This document shows positions 1 through 5,632 of a stretch of DNA of 12,038 nucleotides, in pieces. The stretch is from Planctomycetota bacterium (GTDB lineage Bacteria > Planctomycetota > PUPC01 > DSUN01), in contig VGYW01000254.1 of assembly GCA_016872875.1 (NCBI GenBank), positions 1-12,038 of the forward strand, read 5' to 3'. Under the pieces are notes generated by a model that was not told where the DNA came from, ran no database searches, and saw nothing but the letters and a program-made list of their open reading frames with translations. Numbering within the stretch: the stretch's first letter is position 1; every line of letters starts with the position of its first letter. The translations under genes and the position numbers were made by a program.

Positions 1-110
1 AATGATAAGAGAAGAAGGGGAGAGGAGAGCGAAGCCGGGAGGGGCCGAAGCAGGCCCGTGTTCTCCCGGCCCAGGGTTGTTCTCCGGCAGCTCTGTCTTT
101 TCTTATCATT
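1..110. repeat. Nested inverted repeats downstream of the coiled-coil gene
   Basis: Positions 1-14 and 97-110 are inverted copies with one mismatch (AATGATAAGAGAAG against AATGATAAGAAAAG). Inside them, 34-41/63-70 (GCCGGGAG/CTCCCGGC) and 42-46/53-57 (GGGCC/GGCCC) form a bulged 13-bp stem with a 6-nt loop. On the minus strand this GC-rich stem is followed by a long pyrimidine-rich run (about 33 down to 1), so it could end transcription of the sigma operon, although there is no clean U-tract. The outer pair may also be the end of a small mobile element cut by the window edge. No gene is seen in 1-125. Confidence 0.45.
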
Positions 111-130
111 TTACCCATAATCATTTTACC
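105..130. repeat. 15-bp direct repeat across the stop codon of the coiled-coil gene
   Basis: ATCATTTTACC occurs at 105-115 and again at 120-130, a 15-bp period. The second copy contains the TAA stop (minus strand, 128-126) of the upstream gene. On the minus strand it reads GGTAAAATGAT twice. From memory, similar GGTAAAATGAT-type words recur in intergenic DNA of several environmental phyla; this is not verified here. Confidence 0.5.
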
Positions 131-782
131 TTTTCTCTTCCTCTTCTGCGGCTTGGCGGCGCGCCCAGGCGAGCCGCTCGTCAAGGGCGGACACGATGGC
201 CTCGAAGCCGGCCACACGCTGGTTCTCGACGATTCGGAGCTGCTCCTCGATCTCTTGGCGGATATTGGCCCGCTCTTGGTCGGAGGCAGCTTTGGCCGCC
301 TTCTGGCGGAGGGCTTCCACGCGGGAGAGGGCCTCTTCCACTTTGCGCTTTGCCCCGGCCAGGGGGCCATTCGTCGCCGGGGCCTCCGGCGCCCTTGGTC
401 CGCCGCCGAACTGCTTCATGGCGAGCACGACGTGGCTCAGCCGGAGCTGTGCGGCGTGGTCCCGAGCCCACTCCAGCCGAGCGCGCGCGCGGGCCGCCTG
501 GATCTCCAGGATGCGCACGCGGAGCTCCGCGATCCGCTTGAGGTTTCCGCGGATCTGCTGGAAGATCGCCTCCCGTGCCTCGGCGTTCTTCGCCCTCGGC
601 GCCTGCTGGGCGAGGGCGCGCTGCTGCTCGACGATCTTGTGGATTTGCCCGAGCGCCTCGCGGGCCTCGGACGCCATGCCGCGCAGGTGGGCCGGCATCC
701 CACGCGGCGGCAGGGCCTCGGCAGCAAGCACCGCGGCCGCCACGAAGAGGCCCACGATTGCCAGGCGGTTGCGCTTCCTCAT
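126..782 (-). CDS. Exported coiled-coil protein, third gene of the ECF sigma operon
   Basis: A 218-residue protein that I cannot assign to a named family. It starts with a basic n-region (MRKRNR) and a hydrophobic stretch (about 8-21), so it should be exported or anchored by its N-terminus. Residues about 36-123 and 143-218 are long, charged, Ala/Glu/Arg-rich helices of coiled-coil type, joined by a Gly/Pro/Ala-rich linker (about 125-142); the C-terminus is EEEEKR. The ATG at 782 overlaps the anti-sigma stop as ATGA, a typical translational-coupling junction, which decides this start over the longer open frame running up to 1322. By position it may be a periplasmic partner or sensor that modulates the anti-sigma factor. 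That role is inferred from the operon only; no sensor motif is visible. Confidence 0.8.
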   Translation of the reverse strand: MRKRNRLAIVGLFVAAAVLAAEALPPRGMPAHLRGMASEAREALGQIHKIVEQQRALAQQAPRAKNAEAREAIFQQIRGNLKRIAELRVRILEIQAARARARLEWARDHAAQLRLSHVVLAMKQFGGGPRAPEAPATNGPLAGAKRKVEEALSRVEALRQKAAKAASDQERANIRQEIEEQLRIVENQRVAGFEAIVSALDERLAWARRQAAEEEEKR

Positions 783-1330
783 GACCTGGCCCTCCTGGCA
801 CCCGTCGGCGGTGCCGGCCCCTCGGTCCGCTCGTCGCCCTTCTGAGGGCCTGGCCCGCCGCCCATCATGCGGCTGACGGCCTCGTGTTCCTGCCTCAATT
901 CGTCGAGCTGGCGGAGCAAGGCGCGTGCGTGTGCCTCGACCGCCTGGGCCTCGATGTCGAGCTGCTCGTTGGAGAGTTGTGCGGCAGCGGGGGGCTGAGG
1001 CGGCCGGGTGGTCAGCCAGACGCCGAGCGCCGCGATTGCGAGGCAGGCCGCCGCCGCCGCGACGCTGAGCCATCCCAACCGCACTCGCGGCCGGACGCCC
1101 CCGCGGAGCTTTGCAGCGACCCCCGCCGCCACAGCCTCCGCAACCCCCGCGGGGGCAGAGCCTATGCCTGCCCGGTCCAGCGCCGCCAGGGTGGCTCGCG
1201 TCGCCGTCAGCTCCTTCGAGCACTTGGGGCACTGCGCCGCGTGCCGCTCGAAGGCCGCCCTGTCGGCCATCGGCAGGCCGCCAAGCAGGTACTCCCCGAG
1301 CTGGGCCTGGAACCGCTCGCACTCATTCAC
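779..1330 (-). CDS. Zinc-finger anti-sigma factor, single-pass membrane protein
   Basis: A 183-residue protein. Its N-terminal cytoplasmic part carries the zf-HC2 / anti-sigma zinc-binding pattern H30-x3-C34-x2-C37, preceded by C4, typical of ZAS-type anti-sigma factors that bind and inhibit an ECF sigma factor. A transmembrane helix spans about 86-106 (WLSVAAAAACLAIAALGVWL). The outer part is short, with a helical, Gln/Glu-rich stretch at about 119-153 and a Pro/Gly-rich tail. The start is GTG at 1330, overlapping the last 8 bases of the sigma gene, and the stop overlaps the next start by 4 bases, so all three genes should be translated together. Family and partner assignment is confident; the activating signal is unknown. 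Confidence 0.88.
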   Translation of the reverse strand: MNECERFQAQLGEYLLGGLPMADRAAFERHAAQCPKCSKELTATRATLAALDRAGIGSAPAGVAEAVAAGVAAKLRGGVRPRVRLGWLSVAAAAACLAIAALGVWLTTRPPQPPAAAQLSNEQLDIEAQAVEAHARALLRQLDELRQEHEAVSRMMGGGPGPQKGDERTEGPAPPTGARRARS

Positions 1331-1892
1331 GGTCGGGACCTCCGGCCAGTTTCTCGCGCAGGAATCGCAGAGCGTAGCACAGGTTGGCCTTCACCGAGTT
1401 CGCCGAGCACTTGAGCGTCTCCGCCACCTCCGCGGTGGAGAGGCCGTGCAAGTGCCGCAGGACCAGCACGCTCCGCTGCCTCGCGGGCAGGGCGTCGAGC
1501 GCGGCGAGCACCGCGGCGCGCTCCTCCTCGGCCACGAGGCGCTCGAGTGGCCCCGCCCCGGCGGCCACGGCTTCCGCGGCGGGCGCCAGCCGCCGCCGCT
1601 CTCGCGCCTTGCGCCTCAGGAAGCTCGCCGCCTCGTTGGCGGCAATCCTGAAGAGCCAGGCCTGGAGGCTGGCCCCCGAGCGGAGCGAGCGGATGCCGCG
1701 AAACGCCTTGAGAAAGACCTCCTGGCTCAGGTCGCGCGCCGCCTCGGCGTCGCCCGTGAGCTGATAGGCCAGGGCCGAGAGGCGAGGGGCGGAGCGCCGA
1801 ACCAGTTCCTCGAAGGCCGCCGAATCGCCCGACTGGGCGGCCCCGACGAGCCTTGCCTCTTCCTGGCGCTCCAGCCCGTCGCGTGCGGCCAT
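1323..1892 (-). CDS. ECF (sigma-70 family) RNA polymerase sigma factor
   Basis: A 189-residue protein, the usual size for group IV sigma factors. Region 2 covers about 22-97, with DLSQEVFLKAFRGI at 54-67 followed by the WLFRIAANEAASFLRR helix that would contact the -10 element. Region 4 covers about 130-182, with LPARQRSVLVLRHLHGLS and a helix-turn-helix (TAEVAETLKCSANSVKANL) for -35 binding. It lacks region 1.1 and region 3. The ATG at 1892 has the Shine-Dalgarno sequence AGAGGTGA 4 nt upstream (1904-1897). It heads an overlapping operon with its anti-sigma factor and a coiled-coil exported protein. The ECF subgroup cannot be fixed by eye. Target genes are unknown; the envelope genes upstream are candidates only by proximity. 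Confidence 0.92.
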   Translation of the reverse strand: MAARDGLERQEEARLVGAAQSGDSAAFEELVRRSAPRLSALAYQLTGDAEAARDLSQEVFLKAFRGIRSLRSGASLQAWLFRIAANEAASFLRRKARERRRLAPAAEAVAAGAGPLERLVAEEERAAVLAALDALPARQRSVLVLRHLHGLSTAEVAETLKCSANSVKANLCYALRFLREKLAGGPDRE

Positions 1893-1993
1893 CGAGTCAC
1901 CTCTACACTGTAAGACGCTTGGCAGCCGCGAAGGTTAAATCGGCGTGGAGCAAGGCACTGGTTGCCCTTTCCTGCGGCACGCGCTCATTCCCG

Positions 1994-2017
1994 CACGCCC
2001 AAACGAGTTTGGGCGTG
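1994..2017. repeat. Perfect 11-bp stem palindrome (CACGCCCAAAC/GTTTGGGCGTG)
   Basis: 1994-2004 (CACGCCCAAAC) is exactly complementary to 2007-2017 (GTTTGGGCGTG) with only GA between, so in RNA it would be a 10-bp stem with a CGAG tetraloop. Neither side has a T-run, so it is not a normal intrinsic terminator. It leads directly into a second inverted pair and resembles a REP-type repeat. Confidence 0.7.
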
Positions 2018-2079
2018 GCACCCGCGGTTCACTCAAAGGGAGAGAAAGGGGTGCCACGGACAGACTCTGTTTGCCCGTG
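2015..2079. repeat. Two further adjacent hairpins sharing the GTGCCACGG word
   Basis: GTGGCACCC (2015-2023) is complementary to GGGTGCCAC (2049-2057). Immediately after, CACGG (2055-2059) pairs with CCGTG (2075-2079), and ACAG (2060-2063) with CTGT (2067-2070). With the palindrome at 1994-2017 these make a continuous, mutually exclusive set of folds over about 85 bp between the lipoprotein gene and the sigma operon. Confidence 0.5.
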
Positions 2080-2105
2080 TTCTTCCCGATATGAACTACT
2101 TGTTG

Positions 2106-2351
2106 CTGCGATTCAGACGTAAGACGCGAGCCGGCAACCTCTCTGCCCGGGGCGGCTTCCTGGGGTCGGGGACAGTGGCACAGGGCATCCTCTTCTTCGA
2201 CCGCTCCGCTGGGACCAAAAGCGGTGACACGTCCCCGCACTCCATAGTCCCCTACGCCCAGTTGGGGGAGGATTGTGGAGTGCGGCATCGCAGATGCCGC
2301 TTTCGATGGCAGCGGAGCGGAACCCCGAGCGTGCTTACGTCTTAATCGCAG
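2106..2351. mobile_element. MITE-like element, 246 bp, with 18-bp TIRs and a 10-bp target duplication
   Basis: The ends are inverted copies: 2106-2123 CTGCGATTCAGACGTAAG, and 2334-2351 which reads CTGCGATTAAGACGTAAG on the other strand (17 of 18 match). The element is flanked on both sides by the identical 10-mer CTACTTGTTG (2096-2105 and 2352-2361), as expected of a target-site duplication. It is too short for a transposase and I see no credible gene in it, so it would be non-autonomous. Internally it holds a 7-bp inverted pair (CGGGGAC 2167-2173, GTCCCCG 2231-2237) and a hairpin at 2282-2300. It lies immediately after the TAG stop of the SUMF1 lipoprotein gene, leaving that gene whole. The IS family is not recognised. 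Confidence 0.75.
2282..2300. repeat. Perfect 8-bp stem, 3-nt loop hairpin inside the MITE
   Basis: GCGGCATC (2282-2289), loop GCA, GATGCCGC (2293-2300). On the plus strand it is followed by TTT, and on the minus strand by no T-run. It contains ATCGCAG, the same word that ends the right-hand terminal inverted repeat. Confidence 0.6.
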
Positions 2352-3230
2352 CTACTTGTTGTAGCCTGGCGGTGCGCGTCGGACGCAGCGGAAGCCGTAG
2401 TGCTCGTAGCCGAAGCAGACGTCGGAGAAGCCTGGGGCCTCGGCGTTGCGGGCGGCGGAGCGGCAGGCCTCCGCGCTCACCCCCCAGCTCCCGCCCCGGA
2501 GCACCCGCTTCTCGCCCGCCTTCGGCCCCACGGGGTCCTTGCTCTCCCCCTTTGCGTAGGCATCTTCGGCGTAGGCATCGTGGCACCATTCGGCCACGTT
2601 CCCGTGCATATCGTGGATGCCCCAGGGGTTGGGCTTCTTCTGGCCCACCGGGTGGGTGGCGCCGCCGGCGTTGCCCTTGAACCAGCCGTGGTCGCCAAGC
2701 TCCGCCTCATTGTTGCCGTAGGAGTAGCGGGTTGTCGTCCCGGCTCGGCAGGCGTACTCCCACTCGGCCTCGGTGGGCAGGCGATAGCCGTCGGCGGCGA
2801 AGTCGCACGCCTGCGTGTCCAGGTTGTAGCAGGGCTTGAGGCCCTCGCGCAGCGATCGCATGTTGCAGTAGCGGATGGCGTAGAGCCAGCTCGGGCGCTC
2901 GACCGGCCTGTCGTCCCCCTCGAACTTCGCGGGGCTCTTGCCCATCAACGCCTTGTAAGCCTTCTGCGTCACCTCGAACTTGTCCATGTAGAAGGCGCTC
3001 ACCTGCACCTTGCGGGCGGGCCGCTCATCCTCCTCGCCGCCTGGGTCCCCCATCACGAACTCGCCCGCGGGCACGAGCACCATCTCGATGCCGGACTTCG
3101 TCGTGATGGCCTCGATTGTTGGGGCGGAGGCCTTCCGCGGTGTCTCCTGCGTGCCGCACCCCGCCAGGGCCAGGAGCCATCCCAGATTCCAGATTCCAGA
3201 TCCCAGATTCCCTCTTCTCTTTTCCTGCAT
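2352..3230 (-). CDS. SUMF1/formylglycine-generating-enzyme-fold lipoprotein
   Basis: A 292-residue protein with a lipoprotein signal peptide: basic MQEKRR, then WLLALAGC with the lipidation cysteine at 25, so it is probably membrane-anchored outside the cytoplasm. Residues about 46-286 are an FGE-sulfatase (SUMF1) domain, with GIEMVLVPAGEFVMG, then RLPTEAEWEYACRAG (150-164), NPWGIHDMHGNVAEWC (201-216), RVLRGGSW (242-249) and the terminal YGFRCVR. True formylglycine-generating enzymes have two active-site cysteines in C-x4-C spacing near this end; here only C282 fits and position 277 is His, so sulfatase-activating activity is doubtful and a binding or structural role is more likely. The ATG at 3230 has AAGGAAAG upstream (3243-3236). 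A longer TTG start at 3275 would overlap the previous gene and puts the n-region too far from the hydrophobic core. Confidence 0.88.
   Translation of the reverse strand: MQEKRRGNLGSGIWNLGWLLALAGCGTQETPRKASAPTIEAITTKSGIEMVLVPAGEFVMGDPGGEEDERPARKVQVSAFYMDKFEVTQKAYKALMGKSPAKFEGDDRPVERPSWLYAIRYCNMRSLREGLKPCYNLDTQACDFAADGYRLPTEAEWEYACRAGTTTRYSYGNNEAELGDHGWFKGNAGGATHPVGQKKPNPWGIHDMHGNVAEWCHDAYAEDAYAKGESKDPVGPKAGEKRVLRGGSWGVSAEACRSAARNAEAPGFSDVCFGYEHYGFRCVRRAPPGYNK
3182..3209. repeat. Four tandem 7-bp units inside the lipoprotein signal-peptide sequence
   Basis: CCAGATT, CCAGATT, CCAGATC, CCAGATT at 3182-3209. On the coding strand these 28 bases encode the stretch around NLGSGIWNL, between the basic n-region and the lipobox. 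Because the unit is not a multiple of three, gain or loss of one copy would put the lipobox and the whole SUMF1 domain out of frame. Confidence 0.8.
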
Positions 3231-3271
3231 TCCTGCTTTCCTTATAGTTCCCTTCTTCTTGCCTTCCTTGC

Positions 3272-5584
3272 TCAATGGCGGGCGCCCTCATGCCCGGCCG
3301 GGCTGCGGAGGACCTTCTGCGCGCGTGCGCGGACCTCCTTCGCGATCTCGCCCATCCTGGGCTCGATGGCCATGAGCAGGCCCGCCCGCTGGCGGACCAG
3401 CTTGACCGCCAGGCGCCCCTCGCCCACGAGCTCGTCCTGGCTCCCGCCGATCACGACGATTGCGGCGGTGAACTTCTTGCACCGGTCAAAGGCGTCGGGG
3501 CCTTCGTAGTCGAGCATCGTCTTTCGGAACTCGTCCACCATCGCCTGCGCCTCGTCGGGCGTCTTGATCTCGTGGCGGCGCTTCGCCACGAACTCGTCAA
3601 TCATCTTCGTGAGCTTCTCCAGCTCGGCGATCCGCTCGGCCAGCTCGGGGTGGGCCTGCTTCTGCGCGGCCAGGTACTTCAGCAACTCGTGGCCGAAGTC
3701 CACGTAGACCCCGATGCGCTCCCGGATGTAGCGGACGAAGACCATCACCTCGTCGAGGGAGCGGAGGATTTCGTCGCGTCGCTTCTTCTGCTCGCCCCGC
3801 TGGTAGATGGGGTTCAGGAAGTCGCGGTTCGCACACGTCGCCCGCCCCTTGTTCTGCGACTGCTGGCCCTCGACGTCCAGGATATACTCGCACGGCCTCA
3901 CGCCGAGGGTGTTCCGCACGATGTCGAGGACGGTGAATCGGTCGAGTGGCGTGCCGCCGCCCTGGTTCAGCGGATAGATGATTGCAGGCCCCACCCAGCG
4001 GGCCGGCTTGGAGAGCGGCTGATAGAAGGCTTCGCCCTGCCTGTCAATCCAGCACGGATACAGGAAACTCCCGAACACCGTCGTCCACCGCTTGCGGTCG
4101 CGTGGCACGGTGCTGGCGTTTCCGAGCCAGTGCTTCACGAAGTTGCCGTCGCTTCGCTGGGCGATGATCTCCCAACTGTCGGCCAACCCGTCCTCGCGCC
4201 GCCAGTTCATCCGCCACTGCGCGGGGAAGGGCGGCTTCCAGTCGAGCTTCACGATCTTCCCCGCGTCGTCCTTCGCCACGTCGCGGACGTGCCAGATGCC
4301 TGGGGCGTCGAGCGCGGCGACCCAGATTCTGCCCTTCTCACCAAAGCGGATCTCCGAGGAGGCGATTTGCCTGTCCATCCCCTCGCCGGCAAGTGTGACC
4401 TCCACATCCTCGCCCCGTACGTTCCACACAGCCATCACGAGACACTGCTGATCGGGCCGCAAGTGGAGAAGGAAGTTCTCGCTCGGCAACTCTCCCTTGG
4501 CCACGGGAAGCTCCGTGGCGTCCACCACGATGTCATCGGCAAAGAAGTCTGGGAGCACCGCGAAGCGGGAGGCGGCATTGAGGCGGATGCCCGCCGTAGC
4601 CCCGCGTGGCTGAGTTTCGACGAACACCTGGCCCATCTTGAGCTCGACCCGCAGGCCCGCCGGCTTCCCCGTTTCGTCCTTGTAGTCCACTTCCACCGCT
4701 GAGGCCGCGGGCGTGTTGCTGGCTATCGTGACAGTGCATGGGGCGTCCCCGCCCCGCAACGGCACCGAGCGCAGCGTGGCGCGAACGGCCGGCCCCTTCT
4801 CGCCCAGCGAGTGAAGATGGATAGGCCCGCTCGGGTACACCTCCACGGCCACGCGGTCATTGGCGAGCACGGCGTGGCTGCCGGCCTTGAGCGGCTGAGG
4901 CGTTGGCCCCTCGGCCACCTTGGCGATGCCCAGCTTCTTGCTCCACCGAACCCCGAACGACGCGGAGTGCGTTGGCAGCATCTCGTACACGCTCACACCG
5001 GTCGCCGCTGCTTCCACTTTGGCCGCCTTGTCGAAGGGGACGTAGTCGCCCTCGTAGAGGCGGAAGGCGTCCACGCGGAAGGCCACGTTGGCCCGGTTGC
5101 AGCTCACGTAGGCGAACCAGCCCTCGGCGAAGGGCTTCTCGACCTTGAACGTCGCGTGCAGCTCGGTCCACTTGTCCTTCGTGATTGTCGCCTTCTCGGT
5201 CCGCACCGCGCGGTCCCAGGGCTTGGCCGAGCGCTCGATCTCAAGTTGCACCTGGGTCGGCTCGCCCACGCTCTTGACGAAGGCGGCGAAGGTATAGGTC
5301 TTGCCCGCCTGGCCGCCTGGGGCGATCTGGCCGAACTGAACTCCCCATTCGCCCGTCGCCTCGACGGTCACCAGCGCGCTCCGCTTGCCTTCGAAGGCAT
5401 CCCCTTCATCCACCTTGAACTCGGCGGTCGTCCCCTTCCCCTTATCCATCCTCCACGGCCCTGCCCCGCCCATCTCGAAGCACGGGTCCTCGAACAGGTT
5501 CCTCGGCGTCTCCCCCGCCGACGCCGCGAGTGGTAGAATGAACAGGAACGGGGTCAAGCCGCGTCGGGCAGCGGAACGCAGCAT
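3272..5584 (-). CDS. Exported protein of an unrecognised family, paralogue A (with extra N-terminal jelly-roll-like domain)
   Basis: A 770-residue protein; function unknown. The signal peptide is residues 1-23 (basic start, hydrophobic core, ASA cleavage site). Residues about 28-178 look like a CBM4/9- or galactose-binding-type jelly roll (opening NLFEDPCFEMGGAGPW, closing AFRVDAFRLYEGD), which paralogues B and C lack. The shared core follows: a KAGSHAVLANDRVAVEVY module (about 233-250), RFAVLPDFFADDIVVDA (340-356), LPSENFLLHL (366-375), WVAALDAPGIWHVRDVAKDD (421-440), RWTTVFGSFLYPCW (499-512), and GPAIIYPL...LGVRPCEYILDVEG (532-573, C565). The C-terminal part (about 595-765) is helical, with RCKK (C702) and GGSQDELVGEGRLAVKLVRQ. 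The ATG at 5584 has AAGGAG 6 nt upstream. It lies 48 bp after paralogue B and 41 bp before the lipoprotein gene. Confidence 0.88.
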   Translation of the reverse strand: MLRSAARRGLTPFLFILPLAASAGETPRNLFEDPCFEMGGAGPWRMDKGKGTTAEFKVDEGDAFEGKRSALVTVEATGEWGVQFGQIAPGGQAGKTYTFAAFVKSVGEPTQVQLEIERSAKPWDRAVRTEKATITKDKWTELHATFKVEKPFAEGWFAYVSCNRANVAFRVDAFRLYEGDYVPFDKAAKVEAAATGVSVYEMLPTHSASFGVRWSKKLGIAKVAEGPTPQPLKAGSHAVLANDRVAVEVYPSGPIHLHSLGEKGPAVRATLRSVPLRGGDAPCTVTIASNTPAASAVEVDYKDETGKPAGLRVELKMGQVFVETQPRGATAGIRLNAASRFAVLPDFFADDIVVDATELPVAKGELPSENFLLHLRPDQQCLVMAVWNVRGEDVEVTLAGEGMDRQIASSEIRFGEKGRIWVAALDAPGIWHVRDVAKDDAGKIVKLDWKPPFPAQWRMNWRREDGLADSWEIIAQRSDGNFVKHWLGNASTVPRDRKRWTTVFGSFLYPCWIDRQGEAFYQPLSKPARWVGPAIIYPLNQGGGTPLDRFTVLDIVRNTLGVRPCEYILDVEGQQSQNKGRATCANRDFLNPIYQRGEQKKRRDEILRSLDEVMVFVRYIRERIGVYVDFGHELLKYLAAQKQAHPELAERIAELEKLTKMIDEFVAKRRHEIKTPDEAQAMVDEFRKTMLDYEGPDAFDRCKKFTAAIVVIGGSQDELVGEGRLAVKLVRQRAGLLMAIEPRMGEIAKEVRARAQKVLRSPAGHEGARH

Positions 5585-5590
5585 CTGGCT

Positions 5591-5596
5591 CTCCTT
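5591..5596 (-). promoter_or_regulatory. Shine-Dalgarno site of paralogue A
   Basis: AAGGAG on the minus strand, 6 nt before the ATG at 5584. Paralogue B has the same AAGGAG at 7435-7430, in the matching position relative to its second ATG (7423), which suggests the leader was duplicated with the gene. Confidence 0.7.
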
Positions 5597-5599
5597 CTG

Positions 5600-5627
5600 A
5601 AATCGGCAATCGGAAATCGCAAATCGG
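5600..5627. repeat. Four tandem 7-bp units between paralogues B and A
   Basis: AAATCGG, CAATCGG, AAATCGC, AAATCGG at 5600-5627, with a decayed fifth unit (CAATGCT). They fill most of the 48-bp gap and end just before the Shine-Dalgarno site of paralogue A. Unit length and copy number equal those of the 3182-3209 cluster, but the sequence differs. Confidence 0.75.
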
Positions 5628-5632
5628 CAATG

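Larger units (their letters stand above)
1893..2095. other. Non-coding, hairpin-rich region upstream of the sigma operon
   Basis: No convincing gene; the open frames here give low-complexity translations. The region must hold the promoter of the sigma operon. A weak ECF-like candidate is AACC (1936-1933), a 16-nt spacer, then GTCTTA (1916-1911), but it lacks the usual GG of the -35 element. The rest is a chain of inverted repeats, listed separately. Confidence 0.5.

Noticed and set aside
1..117. Possible small gene reading MGKMIRKDRAAGEQ on the minus strand after the coiled-coil gene
   Set aside because: It starts inside a direct repeat, runs through inverted repeats and has no Shine-Dalgarno site.
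1910..1918. GTAAGACGC recurring at 1910-1918 and at the MITE left end (2119-2127), as a possible second TIR
   Set aside because: Only nine bases match and no further similarity or duplication is visible, so chance cannot be excluded.
1911..1936. ECF-type autoregulatory promoter (AACC, 16 nt, GTCTTA)
   Set aside because: The -35 part lacks GG and the implied transcript start would fall at the Shine-Dalgarno site, so it is too weak to list as a feature.
1994..2017. Intrinsic terminator for the lipoprotein operon
   Set aside because: The stem is strong but no T-run follows on either strand.
1935..2288. 117-codon open frame on the minus strand between the lipoprotein and sigma genes
   Set aside because: It crosses the MITE boundary and several hairpins, and its translation shows no domain or biased composition expected of a gene.
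3231..3275. Upstream TTG start for the SUMF1 lipoprotein
   Set aside because: It overlaps the end of paralogue A and adds a Lys-rich stretch before a signal peptide that is already complete from the ATG at 3230 with its own Shine-Dalgarno site.
3275..4702. Long open frames on the plus strand opposite paralogues A, B and C, the SGNH gene and the coiled-coil gene
   Set aside because: They are antisense shadows of GC-rich genes: low-complexity or His/Leu/Arg-rich translations, no domains, no ribosome binding sites, while the minus-strand frames have signal peptides and conserved motifs.
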